Source of the DNA: Candidatus Nomurabacteria bacterium RIFCSPHIGHO2_01_FULL_39_9
GTDB lineage: Bacteria; Patescibacteriota; Minisyncoccia; Phycocordibacterales; DATEUR01
NCBI GenBank assembly: GCA_001786825.1
Contig: MFTL01000002.1
Location: 20,684-32,895, forward strand
Direction: 5' to 3'
DNA length: 12,212 nucleotides
Shown here: positions 6,193-12,193 of the stretch, piece after piece
How the letters are laid out: every line of letters begins with the position of its first letter
Position numbering within the stretch: the first letter of the stretch is position 1
Program-made: the position numbers and the translations under genes
The notes under the pieces: generated by a model
The model's database searches: none
What the model saw: the letters and a program-made list of their open reading frames with translations, nothing else
What the model was told of the DNA's origin: nothing

Positions 6193-6526
6193 AAAATAAA
6201 TAAGTATAAACTCTTTCAAATTCCGCCTTCTCTATTTTTAAATTTTCATCTTCATCCAAAACAACACGGTAATGCTTGCCCGGAATCAACTCGGAATGAT
6301 TTTTGTTTTTTGGTGCCTCAAATATTCTTTTTGATCTTTTAATCTTTCCGAATATCGGATTAGCATAAAAGACAATCATTCCGTTATAATCAGCCAATTT
6401 TTGCTGAAATTTAAACCGCTGTCCTTCTTTTAATTTCATTGGCTTACCGAGATATTTCCTGCGAAGAATTTTCGGGTAGATAATGAATATTGAAATTAAA
6501 ATAATTCCTGCAATAAGAATCGCCAT
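6191..6526 (-). CDS. Hypothetical single-pass membrane protein, 111 aa
   Basis: I do not recognise this protein. Residues about 2-17 are strongly hydrophobic (AILIAGIILISIFIIY) and form one membrane anchor, followed by basic residues (KILRRKYLGK). By the positive-inside rule the rest should be cytoplasmic. The soluble part (30-111) is charged and predicted to be mostly beta strands (FKFQQKLADYNGMIVFYANP, then GKHYRVVLDEDENLKIEKAE); a small beta-barrel is possible but unproven. No cysteines are present. It has its own terminator and is divergent from the 193-aa gene across 156 bases. A TATAAA box lies 10 bases before the ATG, without a clear -35 box or Shine-Dalgarno. The ATG chosen is the first in frame and gives a plausible membrane anchor. 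Confidence 0.75.
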   Translation of the reverse strand: MAILIAGIILISIFIIYPKILRRKYLGKPMKLKEGQRFKFQQKLADYNGMIVFYANPIFGKIKRSKRIFEAPKNKNHSELIPGKHYRVVLDEDENLKIEKAEFERVYTYLF

Positions 6527-6579
6527 TATTTTTTGTTTTATAAGTTAAGATTTAAAGAGCTGTTTAGAAAAAGATATTA

Positions 6580-6611
6580 ACACAACGCCCTTGACACGTC
6601 AATAGTTGTGT
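6580..6611. promoter_or_regulatory. Nested inverted repeats over the promoter of the 193-aa gene
   Basis: Outer arms ACACAAC (6580-6586) and GTTGTGT (6605-6611) enclose inner arms TTGAC (6591-6595) and GTCAA (6598-6602). The inner left arm is the -35 box. The two dyads have centres one base apart. The arrangement suggests a repressor site; which regulator binds it is unknown. Confidence 0.45.
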
Positions 6612-6619
6612 GATAATCT
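6591..6619 (+). promoter_or_regulatory. Promoter of the 193-aa gene
   Basis: TTGACA (6591-6596), a 17-base spacer and TAATCT (6614-6619). An overlapping extended -10, TGTGATAAT (6609-6617), is also possible. The leader is about 58 bases, AT-rich, and lacks a Shine-Dalgarno sequence. Confidence 0.7.
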
Positions 6620-6682
6620 GACAAAAGAATTTCCGAATTCAAGAATCCAATTCATTTAAACAAAACATTAAAAAACAAAATT

Positions 6683-7264
6683 ATGGAAACAAGTCCCTTT
6701 ATGAAACTAAAAGGTGGTGCCGTTATTTTCGTCACCCGTATAAACAAACAGCAAGAAGTTATTCATGGCTACAATCTTGAATCCCGTTACCTCCGGATTA
6801 AATCATTCAATTTATCAAAAATTGATGAAACCTGGACCGGGCTCGCGCAAAACCTTGCCGACCTGACAAAAGCGGTGGTGAAAAATTTCTACTTTGTAGA
6901 AGTGCGAAACAATCATCACAGCCCCCGGGTTACCAAACAAAGATTTGAGGTGATAAACAAAGCCATTGAAAAAATTCTTGCCGAACGGGCAAGTTCTGAA
7001 GAAGTAAAACCCTTTCATGAATCCGTTGTTGCAATATTAAGTGAAGTTGCAACCCCGGAAGCGCTTGGGGACATTTGCAAATTAATCCTGAACACAAAAA
7101 TCCCGAAAAACTTTGAAAAAATTGCTATCGGGGTTATATTGGCTCAAAAGCGGTTGAATAAAAGCGCTGACAAAGAAACGCTCAACATGATAACCGTACA
7201 CCTCAAACACCAGGCAGTGCTTGAAAAGAAAAAAGAAGAGCTAAAGCCGGAAACAGTTTCATAA
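6683..7264 (+). CDS. Hypothetical protein, 193 aa, soluble
   Basis: I do not recognise a family. The N-terminal part (about 1-75) alternates hydrophobic and polar residues in short strand-like stretches (GGAVIFVTRINKQQEVIHGY, then NFYFVEVRN). From about residue 82 it appears mostly helical (VTKQRFEVINKAIEKILAER), ending in a lysine- and glutamate-rich tail. There is no signal peptide or membrane helix. It is cytoplasmic by appearance, with no cysteine except C82-like positions near ICKLIL (one residue in the C-terminal half). The gene is monocistronic, with a clear promoter with nested dyads and a strong terminator, which suggests individually regulated expression. M1 is taken as the start; M7 is possible. 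No Shine-Dalgarno is present. Confidence 0.75.
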   Translation: METSPFMKLKGGAVIFVTRINKQQEVIHGYNLESRYLRIKSFNLSKIDETWTGLAQNLADLTKAVVKNFYFVEVRNNHHSPRVTKQRFEVINKAIEKILAERASSEEVKPFHESVVAILSEVATPEALGDICKLILNTKIPKNFEKIAIGVILAQKRLNKSADKETLNMITVHLKHQAVLEKKKEELKPETVS

Positions 7265-7288
7265 ACTAAAAATTTTTCCAAAATATTT

Positions 7289-7313
7289 ACCCAGATTTCG
7301 ATCTGGGTTTTTT
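7289..7313 (+). terminator. Rho-independent terminator of the 193-aa gene
   Basis: ACCCAGAT and ATCTGGGT form an 8-bp stem closed by a TTCG tetraloop (7297-7300), followed by five or more T residues. It is 24 bases beyond the stop codon. Confidence 0.9.
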
Positions 7314-7340
7314 AATTCCTTAGAAGTTAAAATAAAAAAC

Positions 7341-7376
7341 AAAATTAAAAAAACCTGACCATAAAAAGTCAGGTTT
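7341..7376 (-). terminator. Rho-independent terminator of the 355-aa gene
   Basis: AAACCTGAC (7351-7359) pairs with GTCAGGTTT (7368-7376) over 9 bp with an 8-base loop; on the minus strand TTTTTAATTTT follows. The stem overlaps the TGA stop codon at 7371-7369. Confidence 0.85.
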
Positions 7377-8436
7377 CAATTTCGTCAAAAAGCGAACGGG
7401 TTCGGTCTAAATAGTGGGCGATATAGAATGAATAGCGCGTATTCATTGACCCCCTATTCAATCTCGGATGTTCGTTTCTTATTCCACGCCAAATTAAGGA
7501 AGACATTTGCCTTGGCTCAAGACCAGCCATGCGACTGGCATAACGGATGTAGTCTGTGATGGCTTTTGTTATTTTGGGCGTTGGCGAGAAAACATTTTCT
7601 TTGCCTTCAAAAATATAACGCCTTTCACAATCAAAAGCTCGAACAAGCCAGACATCAACCGGCACTGCATTTTTCTTGCCTTTCAAAGCAGCCATAAAAT
7701 TGAGGGTCTTCTCGCTTTTACTGGCAACTTCCTCACCGCGATGAATTTGGCCGAGTTTCTTCTTTACTGATTTTAAGAAACCTTTAAAGTTGGCGCCATT
7801 ACCAAGTTCGCGATAAGCTTTAAAAGCCATGACAACATTGGAATTAATTTTCGACCGCGGGCTGGTAACCGCCAGCAAGTCCAGAAAAAGTTCGCAATCG
7901 TAATTTGGCAGAAGCTGTTTGATTTTTTCATTCTCTTCCTTGTACCAGTTGATGTCCGGAATGCCATTGAAAATGTAACGAGTAATTTGCGCGGAAGATA
8001 TTGTTTCTTTTTCGTTTCTGAATTTATCAAACAATTCATCTGCGATGCGAGCAATCGGAATATTTCTTTTTTCAAAATAATCAATCCCTGCCAAAATCAT
8101 GGCGTTTAATTCTTCTGCGGTTAAACAATTGTGACGATTCAAATGCTTAAACGGGTCTTTTTTAATCAATCTGGCTTCGTGATTTAAAAATTCTTCATAT
8201 TGTTTCTTAAAATCCTCAACTGAAAAGAATGGTTCCATTAAATCAATTGAGGTGAGCTTTTTATGAAGATATTTTTTGTAGCGTTTCCGACCACGAAAAG
8301 CAAGAATTGGCATCAAAAAGAAATTTAGCGCAGAATACTTTTTCTCGTAACTGCGATAATTTTCCGGGAGCGGTAATTTAATAACTTTTGGTGATGTTTG
8401 GGTGTCTTTTTTGACTTTTCTCATAACAAAGAGCAT
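7369..8436 (-). CDS. DUF7178-like protein, possible helix-hairpin-helix glycosylase fold
   Basis: The function is unknown. The C-terminal half resembles phage and plasmid proteins of the DUF7178 type as I remember them: WYKEE (164-168), LLAVTSPRSKINSNV (187-201), KTLNFMAALKG (243-253), VPVDVWLVRAF (258-268) and PRQMSSLIWRG (308-318). In those families the (V/T)xDxWxxR segment recalls the conserved aspartate loop of HhH-GPD base-excision glycosylases; D261 would be that residue here. This is recall, not a search result. The N-terminal 100 residues are basic (FRGRKRYKKYLHKKL, 47-61) and not recognised. There is no membrane helix. The stop is TGA. The gene is monocistronic and lies next to a GIY-YIG gene on the same strand, each with its own promoter and terminator. 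M1 or M5 could be the start; no Shine-Dalgarno supports either. Confidence 0.8.
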   Translation of the reverse strand: MLFVMRKVKKDTQTSPKVIKLPLPENYRSYEKKYSALNFFLMPILAFRGRKRYKKYLHKKLTSIDLMEPFFSVEDFKKQYEEFLNHEARLIKKDPFKHLNRHNCLTAEELNAMILAGIDYFEKRNIPIARIADELFDKFRNEKETISSAQITRYIFNGIPDINWYKEENEKIKQLLPNYDCELFLDLLAVTSPRSKINSNVVMAFKAYRELGNGANFKGFLKSVKKKLGQIHRGEEVASKSEKTLNFMAALKGKKNAVPVDVWLVRAFDCERRYIFEGKENVFSPTPKITKAITDYIRYASRMAGLEPRQMSSLIWRGIRNEHPRLNRGSMNTRYSFYIAHYLDRTRSLFDEIET

Positions 8437-8448
8437 TGGTTTAATTTC

Positions 8449-8476
8449 ATACTATAGGAACTTTGATAATTGTCAA
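8449..8476 (-). promoter_or_regulatory. Promoter of the 355-aa gene, very short leader
   Basis: On the minus strand TTGACA (8476-8471), a 16-base spacer and TAGTAT (8454-8449), 12 bases before the ATG at 8436. The leader would be about 6 bases with no room for a ribosome-binding site. Confidence 0.6.
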
Positions 8477-8511
8477 AATTAAAAAATCCTCTGCAAAATT
8501 GCAAAGGATTT
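8477..8511 (-). terminator. Rho-independent terminator of the GIY-YIG gene
   Basis: AAATCCT (8484-8490) pairs with AGGATTT (8505-8511), extended inside by TGCAA/TTGCA around one mismatch. On the minus strand a TTTTTTAATTTT run follows and merges directly into the TTGACA of the next promoter. It lies 21 bases after the stop codon. Confidence 0.85.
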
Positions 8512-8532
8512 CATTTTTCAACCTTTTGATTT

Positions 8533-9438
8533 TTAAAATGGATCTTCGCCTTCCTTGAGACCAAGCCGTTTACGGGTCTCCTCGTATTCTTTCTGCATTT
8601 TCGCCACTTCTTCATCGTAAGGATAATCCTCAATCGTTTTACCTCTGGTATTGCCCGGTGGATTTAATTCCGCTATCAAACGGTCCTCCAGACTTTTTAT
8701 CTCCGCCTTAAAATTCGCAGGCGTTTTTCCCAGAGGCGATATTTCAATCAGGGCCACTCGGTAGTCAAAATAATCCAGATTTTTTGAATACTCTATGAGA
8801 TAAGGATGAGTTGGCGCAGGATAGAAATGATGATATGTTCGTTCGGCAAGTTTTTTTAAACTTTTTCCGACATAAACGATTCTCCATTTATCACCCGGAC
8901 GCTTCTCTTCAATAATGTAAATACCGGCTCGCTTACTAAAGGTATTCATAAAGGTGGTAATTTTTCGACCATCTTTAGTGAATTCGTTTTTAAACGGTTT
9001 TTTAAATTGAAGAAGGTTGATTGGCAGCGGTTTTTTTAGGTCTTTCAAAAATGGTTTTAATTTTTGATAAGAGCTGTCGTAAGGAATTTTGCGCAGTTCT
9101 TGCTTAAAATTTCTCCTCAATTCATAAACATTGTTCCGAGAGGAAAGGACAAAAGCAATAAAATAGTTTTTACCTTTTCGTTTTTCAATAAAGCGAATAG
9201 CCGCCCGGTAAAGACAATTTAACCCGATGCCAATGTAAGCGACTTTGCCGGAGTTCCTTACAACAACATAAAATCCGCTTTTATTAAAATACTCGCGAAA
9301 CTGCCACTTAATTTTCCCATTTTTCTTTTCAAAAGGTTTTATAAATTTCAAAGAACTGACAATCGGCAGTTCTTTCTTGATTGTCGGCCCTGAAACAGAG
9401 CCAACATTGCCATTTAGCAAAAATTTAGCTCCGTTCAT
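8533..9438 (-). CDS. GIY-YIG nuclease-like protein with two tandem modules
   Basis: A 301-residue protein with two related halves. The second half is a recognisable GIY-YIG module: AGIYII (171-176), IVYVGKS (187-193), R200 in LAER and E251 in SLEDRLIAELNPPGN (249-263), matching the UvrC-type catalytic Tyr, Arg and Glu and the final asparagine. The first half repeats the pattern in weaker form: SGFYVVV (54-60), VAYIGIG (66-72), R78 and ELRRNFKQEL (106-115). Each half is preceded by a similar lead-in, LKFIKPF (30-36) and LQFKKPF (143-149). This suggests an internal duplication in which the C-terminal copy is the likelier nuclease. Family members cut DNA in repair, restriction or homing; the substrate here is unknown. 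There is no signal peptide. It is monocistronic, with its own promoter and terminator. Confidence 0.8.
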   Translation of the reverse strand: MNGAKFLLNGNVGSVSGPTIKKELPIVSSLKFIKPFEKKNGKIKWQFREYFNKSGFYVVVRNSGKVAYIGIGLNCLYRAAIRFIEKRKGKNYFIAFVLSSRNNVYELRRNFKQELRKIPYDSSYQKLKPFLKDLKKPLPINLLQFKKPFKNEFTKDGRKITTFMNTFSKRAGIYIIEEKRPGDKWRIVYVGKSLKKLAERTYHHFYPAPTHPYLIEYSKNLDYFDYRVALIEISPLGKTPANFKAEIKSLEDRLIAELNPPGNTRGKTIEDYPYDEEVAKMQKEYEETRKRLGLKEGEDPF

Positions 9439-9471
9439 AGTTTTTGTTTTTAGAGTTTTGTAACTATCCTC

Positions 9472-9499
9472 ATTTTACTTTTTAGAGTTTCAAAGTCAA
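9472..9499 (-). promoter_or_regulatory. Promoter of the GIY-YIG gene
   Basis: On the minus strand TTGACT (9499-9494), a 16-base spacer and TAAAAT (9477-9472). The leader would be about 27 bases. A 12-base direct repeat (TTTTTAGAGTTT on the plus strand) at 9447-9458 and 9479-9490 brackets the -10 box. Confidence 0.65.
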
Positions 9500-9527
9500 T
9501 TAAAAAACCGAGCCAAAAAGGCTCGGT
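9500..9527 (-). terminator. Rho-independent terminator of the methyltransferase gene
   Basis: CCGAGCC (9508-9514) pairs with GGCTCGG (9520-9526), loop of five bases, followed on the minus strand by TTTTTTAATT. The T-run leads directly into the -35 box of the GIY-YIG promoter. It lies 20 bases after the stop codon. Confidence 0.9.
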
Positions 9528-9546
9528 AATTCAAAAAAATAAATAA

Positions 9547-10353
9547 TTATTCCCAACTATTCCAGCCAAAAACCGCTTTTACCTCTATGGTTCTTCTAAC
9601 TTGGCCGTTTTCAGAACTGTCCCAGCAATATTCTTTGAGAAGGTTAAGAGTTTTTTCTTTCTTCTCGGTTGGAACTAAATTCCAAATGCTCACTGACTGG
9701 AGATAAAGCAACGCCTGTTCTGGAGTAAATAATTCAGAACAAATAAAATGCTGTGTTTGGATATCTCTGAAACCCGACTCATCAAGAATGCGTGCCGCAT
9801 TATAATCTTTTTTTATTTCCGGCAATTCCTCACCAACAGCATCTTTGATAATTTTACGAAACCCGTTTTTAAAACCATCGGTATCGTTTTTGTTCACCAC
9901 AAAGAAAAATCCTTCTGGTGTTAAAACGCGCTTAATTTCTGAAATTGCCTTCTGGCTGGTAAACCAATGAAAAGAACCGAACGCGGTGATGGCATCAAAA
10001 CTGGCATCTAAAAAAGACAGCGCTTCGGCATTGTCAACGCCATATGTTAAACGCGATTCGCCTCTATTTTCCGGATGAGCCGTTGCCTTTTCGAGCATAA
10101 GCGGGTCTTTGTCACAGCCAACAACAAGAATATTATGATTGGCTAAATTTTCTTCCTGTAATTTTTTGAATATTTGTCTAGTTGAGATGCCTGTGCCACA
10201 GCCCAAATCAAGAACGAAACATTTTCTTTGGTGTTTAAAAAGTGCCCAGAGCAAATCAATTACCTCGGAAGTGTATTTTTGTCGGGCAAGTTCGTACTCT
10301 TCGGCTAAATTGCCAAAATTACCGTAACCGAATTTTTTCTGTGTTTCTGTCAT
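9547..10353 (-). CDS. Class I SAM-dependent methyltransferase (Methyltransf_11 type)
   Basis: Transfers a methyl group from S-adenosylmethionine to an unknown substrate, probably a small molecule. Motif I is VLDLGCGTG (47-55), the acidic residue that binds the ribose is D81 in VVGCDKDP (77-84), and NAEALSF (108-114) and FDAITAFGSFHWF (119-131) form motifs II-III. The FHWF segment is typical of the UbiE/Tam-like branch. The Rossmann core covers about 40-155; the remaining 110 residues form a C-terminal region with substrate-binding potential (PEIKKDYNAARILDESGFRD). It has 268 residues, normal for the family, and no membrane segment. No terminator is visible between the upstream aminotransferase gene and this one, so partial co-transcription is possible, though a candidate promoter lies in the gap. 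No Shine-Dalgarno precedes the ATG. Confidence 0.9.
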   Translation of the reverse strand: MTETQKKFGYGNFGNLAEEYELARQKYTSEVIDLLWALFKHQRKCFVLDLGCGTGISTRQIFKKLQEENLANHNILVVGCDKDPLMLEKATAHPENRGESRLTYGVDNAEALSFLDASFDAITAFGSFHWFTSQKAISEIKRVLTPEGFFFVVNKNDTDGFKNGFRKIIKDAVGEELPEIKKDYNAARILDESGFRDIQTQHFICSELFTPEQALLYLQSVSIWNLVPTEKKEKTLNLLKEYCWDSSENGQVRRTIEVKAVFGWNSWE

Positions 10354-10418
10354 AAATTGAGTGTTTTTATTATTATTTATTATTTTATTTAAATTTAAAG
10401 ATCTTAGAATTTACACAA

Positions 10419-10447
10419 AAATTACCATTAAAGATGTCTTTTGTAAA
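10419..10447 (-). promoter_or_regulatory. Candidate promoter of the methyltransferase gene
   Basis: On the minus strand TTTACA (10447-10442), a 17-base spacer and TAATTT (10424-10419). The leader would be about 58 bases and extremely AT-rich (10354-10395). The -10 match is poor, so this is tentative. Confidence 0.3.
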
Positions 10448-10484
10448 GTTAGACTGGAAAATAATATTTTCGAAGACGGAAGCA

Positions 10485-10493
10485 TGTTATAAT
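10485..10493 (+). promoter_or_regulatory. Extended -10 promoter, leaderless, for a 61-aa ORF
   Basis: TGTTATAAT is a perfect extended -10 element (TGnTATAAT). Six bases separate it from the ATG at 10500, so the transcript should start at the start codon. No -35 box is recognisable, which is common for extended -10 promoters. Confidence 0.6.
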
Positions 10494-10499
10494 AAAACC

Positions 10500-10685
10500 A
10501 TGAAAACAAATAAGAAAAATAAAATTATCCCACTCAAAAAAATACAGTCCGTTATCGGCAAACCGCCGCGTTTGGAAGAAGCGGCTTATTGGCTCGGAAC
10601 TAGAGCGCAGAAAAAACCTAAGCGTGGGAGCCGAGTACGCTCGCTAAAATCGCTACGCCGGAATCAATTAAAGACTTCGAGATAA
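10500..10685 (+). CDS. Small basic protein of 61 aa, unknown function
   Basis: I do not recognise this ORF. It runs MKTNKKNKIIPLKKIQSVIG, then RLEEAAYWLGTRAQ (24-37) and a strongly basic tail (KKPKRGSRVRSLKSLRRN, 38-55). The high lysine and arginine content suggests nucleic-acid or ribosome binding. A longer frame starts at 10434, but the promoter lies within that extension, so the ATG at 10500 is preferred. The last 22 codons lie opposite the 3' end of the aminotransferase gene (10618-10685), whose C-terminus is normal. The tail's composition may therefore partly reflect the opposite strand. No terminator follows it. It could be a leaderless small protein, a gene fragment or an antisense RNA; the promoter quality is the main support. 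Confidence 0.45.
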   Translation: MKTNKKNKIIPLKKIQSVIGKPPRLEEAAYWLGTRAQKKPKRGSRVRSLKSLRRNQLKTSR

Positions 10686-11823
10686 CAAGCGGCGGTGTTA
10701 TAAAAAGCGTATTGTGAGCGGTTTCTAAAATTAAACCCTTCTTTTCGCAGAGTTCGGCAATCGCCTCGGCTCTTCGTAAATCCGGCTGTTTTGTTTTTTT
10801 ATCTTTTATAATTTCAATACCAAAAAGCAGTCCTATTCCGCGCACTTCCCCGACAAACTCAAATTTTTCAAATTCTTTTAATTGGTCAAAAAAATAGCCA
10901 GAAAGTCTCTTGGCATTTTCCCAAAGCCGTTCTCTGACAATCAAATCAACATTGGCATCGGCACCGGCGAGATCAAAAAGATTCCAGCCAAAAGTAGAAT
11001 AAAAAGGGATGTTACTACTTCTTTTGAAAATTTCTTCAGTAACAAGAGTCGCGCCAAGCGTGCCGTAGCCACCAGTCAATCCTTTGCCTAAACAAAGAAT
11101 ATCTGGTTTAAGATTCCAAAGCTCGCTGGCAAATAATTTCCCACAGCGACCGAAACCGGTAGCAACTTCGTCCATAATAAATAGAATATTATATTTGCGG
11201 CAGATTTTTTCTATTGCCAGATAAAATTCTTCCGGCGGAATAATTGCACCGGCATTTGTCCATACCGGCTCGCTGATAAAAGCAGCAACGTCGTTACGAG
11301 AACTGGCAAGTTTTTCAAATTGATAAATTACTTCATCGGAAGAAACGTCTCGAAAAGAATTCGGCATCGGCAATTTAATTATGCCCGGCAGACAAGGCGC
11401 TATTTCTGATCGGCAAGCATTGCCAACCGAAGCCGCGCCGTAAGTGTGACCGTGATAAACATTATCTATGGAGACAATATAAGGGCGTCCAGTTGCGGCT
11501 CGAGCGCATTTAATCGCGAATTCAACCGCCTCCGAACCAGAGGTGCATCGAAAGGCTTTATTTAGTTTTTTATTCGGCGCAATACTGCAAAGTTTTTTCG
11601 CAAAATTCTCCCAAGCATCATCGCGGAAAAACGGTGGAACATATAAGCCATTTCGGGCGGCCGTTTGCAGTGCGGTAATTATTTCTTTCCGGCCATAACC
11701 GACATTAGCCACACACCAGCCCGCCAAAAAATCAATATATTTAATACCTTTTTTATCAAACAAAAAACAGCCTTCGCCACGAACGAATTTTAAATCACGA
11801 GAATAATGATCGGACAGATACAT
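10618..11823 (-). CDS. Class III PLP-dependent aminotransferase
   Basis: A pyridoxal-phosphate enzyme of the acetylornithine/omega-amino acid aminotransferase family; its substrate cannot be assigned. Visible residues: TSGSEAVE (94-101) for the phosphate, YHGHTYGA (123-130) with H124 near the ring, SEPVW (184-188), MDEVATGFGR (217-226) with D218 binding the pyridine nitrogen, LGKGLTGG (245-252) with the Schiff-base lysine K247, and YSTFGWN (275-281) with T277. The C-terminus, ITPPLVISKSLIDSGVAIL, is family-like, so the gene is intact at 401 residues. Substrate-side sequence AGWCVANVGYGR (34-45) does not fix specificity. It lies 29 bases after a 41-aa membrane peptide gene and probably shares its promoter. 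It has no clear terminator and its end overlaps an antisense ORF by 68 bases. Confidence 0.93.
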   Translation of the reverse strand: MYLSDHYSRDLKFVRGEGCFLFDKKGIKYIDFLAGWCVANVGYGRKEIITALQTAARNGLYVPPFFRDDAWENFAKKLCSIAPNKKLNKAFRCTSGSEAVEFAIKCARAATGRPYIVSIDNVYHGHTYGAASVGNACRSEIAPCLPGIIKLPMPNSFRDVSSDEVIYQFEKLASSRNDVAAFISEPVWTNAGAIIPPEEFYLAIEKICRKYNILFIMDEVATGFGRCGKLFASELWNLKPDILCLGKGLTGGYGTLGATLVTEEIFKRSSNIPFYSTFGWNLFDLAGADANVDLIVRERLWENAKRLSGYFFDQLKEFEKFEFVGEVRGIGLLFGIEIIKDKKTKQPDLRRAEAIAELCEKKGLILETAHNTLFITPPLVISKSLIDSGVAILASVLGSHA

Positions 11824-11852
11824 AGTTAGTAAAATTCAAAAAGTTTAGGTTA

Positions 11853-11978
11853 TTAAAAATTGCTTGCACTTTCGTTATTTGCCGATTTTTCACCTTTGGA
11901 AGCACTTTTGGTCGAAATTAACAAAAAACCAACTAAAAGGACAACAATAAATAGAGTTAGGTAAATAAATTTACTCAT
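11853..11978 (-). CDS. Small membrane peptide, 41 aa
   Basis: This short ORF reads MSKFIYLTLFIVVLLVGFLL, then a polar tail (ISTKSASKGEKSANNESASN) and a final F. One hydrophobic segment (about 4-21) is followed by a serine-, asparagine- and lysine-rich tail, so it is either a single-pass membrane peptide or a signal-anchored peptide with an exported tail. It has no cysteine for lipidation. A perfect TATAAT lies 7 bases before the ATG, making the mRNA leaderless. The stop is 29 bases before the aminotransferase start on the same strand, so the two are probably co-transcribed. Its function is unknown; the promoter placement and clean hydrophobic profile are the evidence that it is real. Confidence 0.6.
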   Translation of the reverse strand: MSKFIYLTLFIVVLLVGFLLISTKSASKGEKSANNESASNF

Positions 11979-11985
11979 GCTTATT

Positions 11986-11991
11986 ATTATA
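11986..11991 (-). promoter_or_regulatory. -10 box of the 41-aa gene, leaderless
   Basis: On the minus strand TATAAT (11991-11986) is followed by AATAAGC and the ATG at 11978. The expected start of transcription is on or one base before the start codon. The -35 region is poor (TCTTTA at 17 bases). Confidence 0.6.
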
Positions 11992-12074
11992 CGCCACAAA
12001 ATAACGCCTAAAGATAATGCTGTGGAAAACCTGCTTGCCTGATTGTTTTAACTTTGCTACGATACTCGCTAGTG

Positions 12075-12080
12075 TATAAA
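12075..12080 (+). promoter_or_regulatory. Possible -10 box at the right edge
   Basis: TATAAA (12075-12080), preceded by TG directly, with only a weak TTTGCT (12053-12058) 16 bases upstream. If active it would make a short transcript running into the hairpin at 12113-12138. Confidence 0.3.
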
Positions 12081-12112
12081 TTAAAGAAAATCAAAGAAGA
12101 AGACTATTTTTC

Positions 12113-12144
12113 AAAAAGCCCTTGTCGAGGGGCTTTTTGTTTTT
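12113..12144 (+). terminator. Terminator-like hairpin ahead of a possible gene start
   Basis: AAAAAGCCC (12113-12121) and GGGCTTTTT (12130-12138) pair over 9 bp with an 8-base loop, followed by GTTTTT. The T-run makes the plus strand the likelier sense. No plus-strand gene ends upstream of it: the neighbour is on the other strand. It may end a small RNA or act as a leader attenuator. On the minus strand it could also end a gene beyond the window. Confidence 0.6.
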
Positions 12145-12193
12145 AGTCAGAATTATTATTAGCTTATTATTAACTTATTAATTTTTATAAACC

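Noticed and set aside
9464..9471. GAGGATAG as a Shine-Dalgarno for the GIY-YIG gene
   Set aside because: It is more than 25 bases from the ATG, too far, and mostly upstream of the predicted transcription start.
10434..10499. Longer form of the 61-aa ORF starting at 10434
   Set aside because: The extended -10 box lies inside this extension, so transcripts from it would begin at the ATG at 10500.
12019..12029. DnaA-box-like TGTGGAAAA
   Set aside because: One mismatch to the consensus and no second copy nearby; not enough for an origin.
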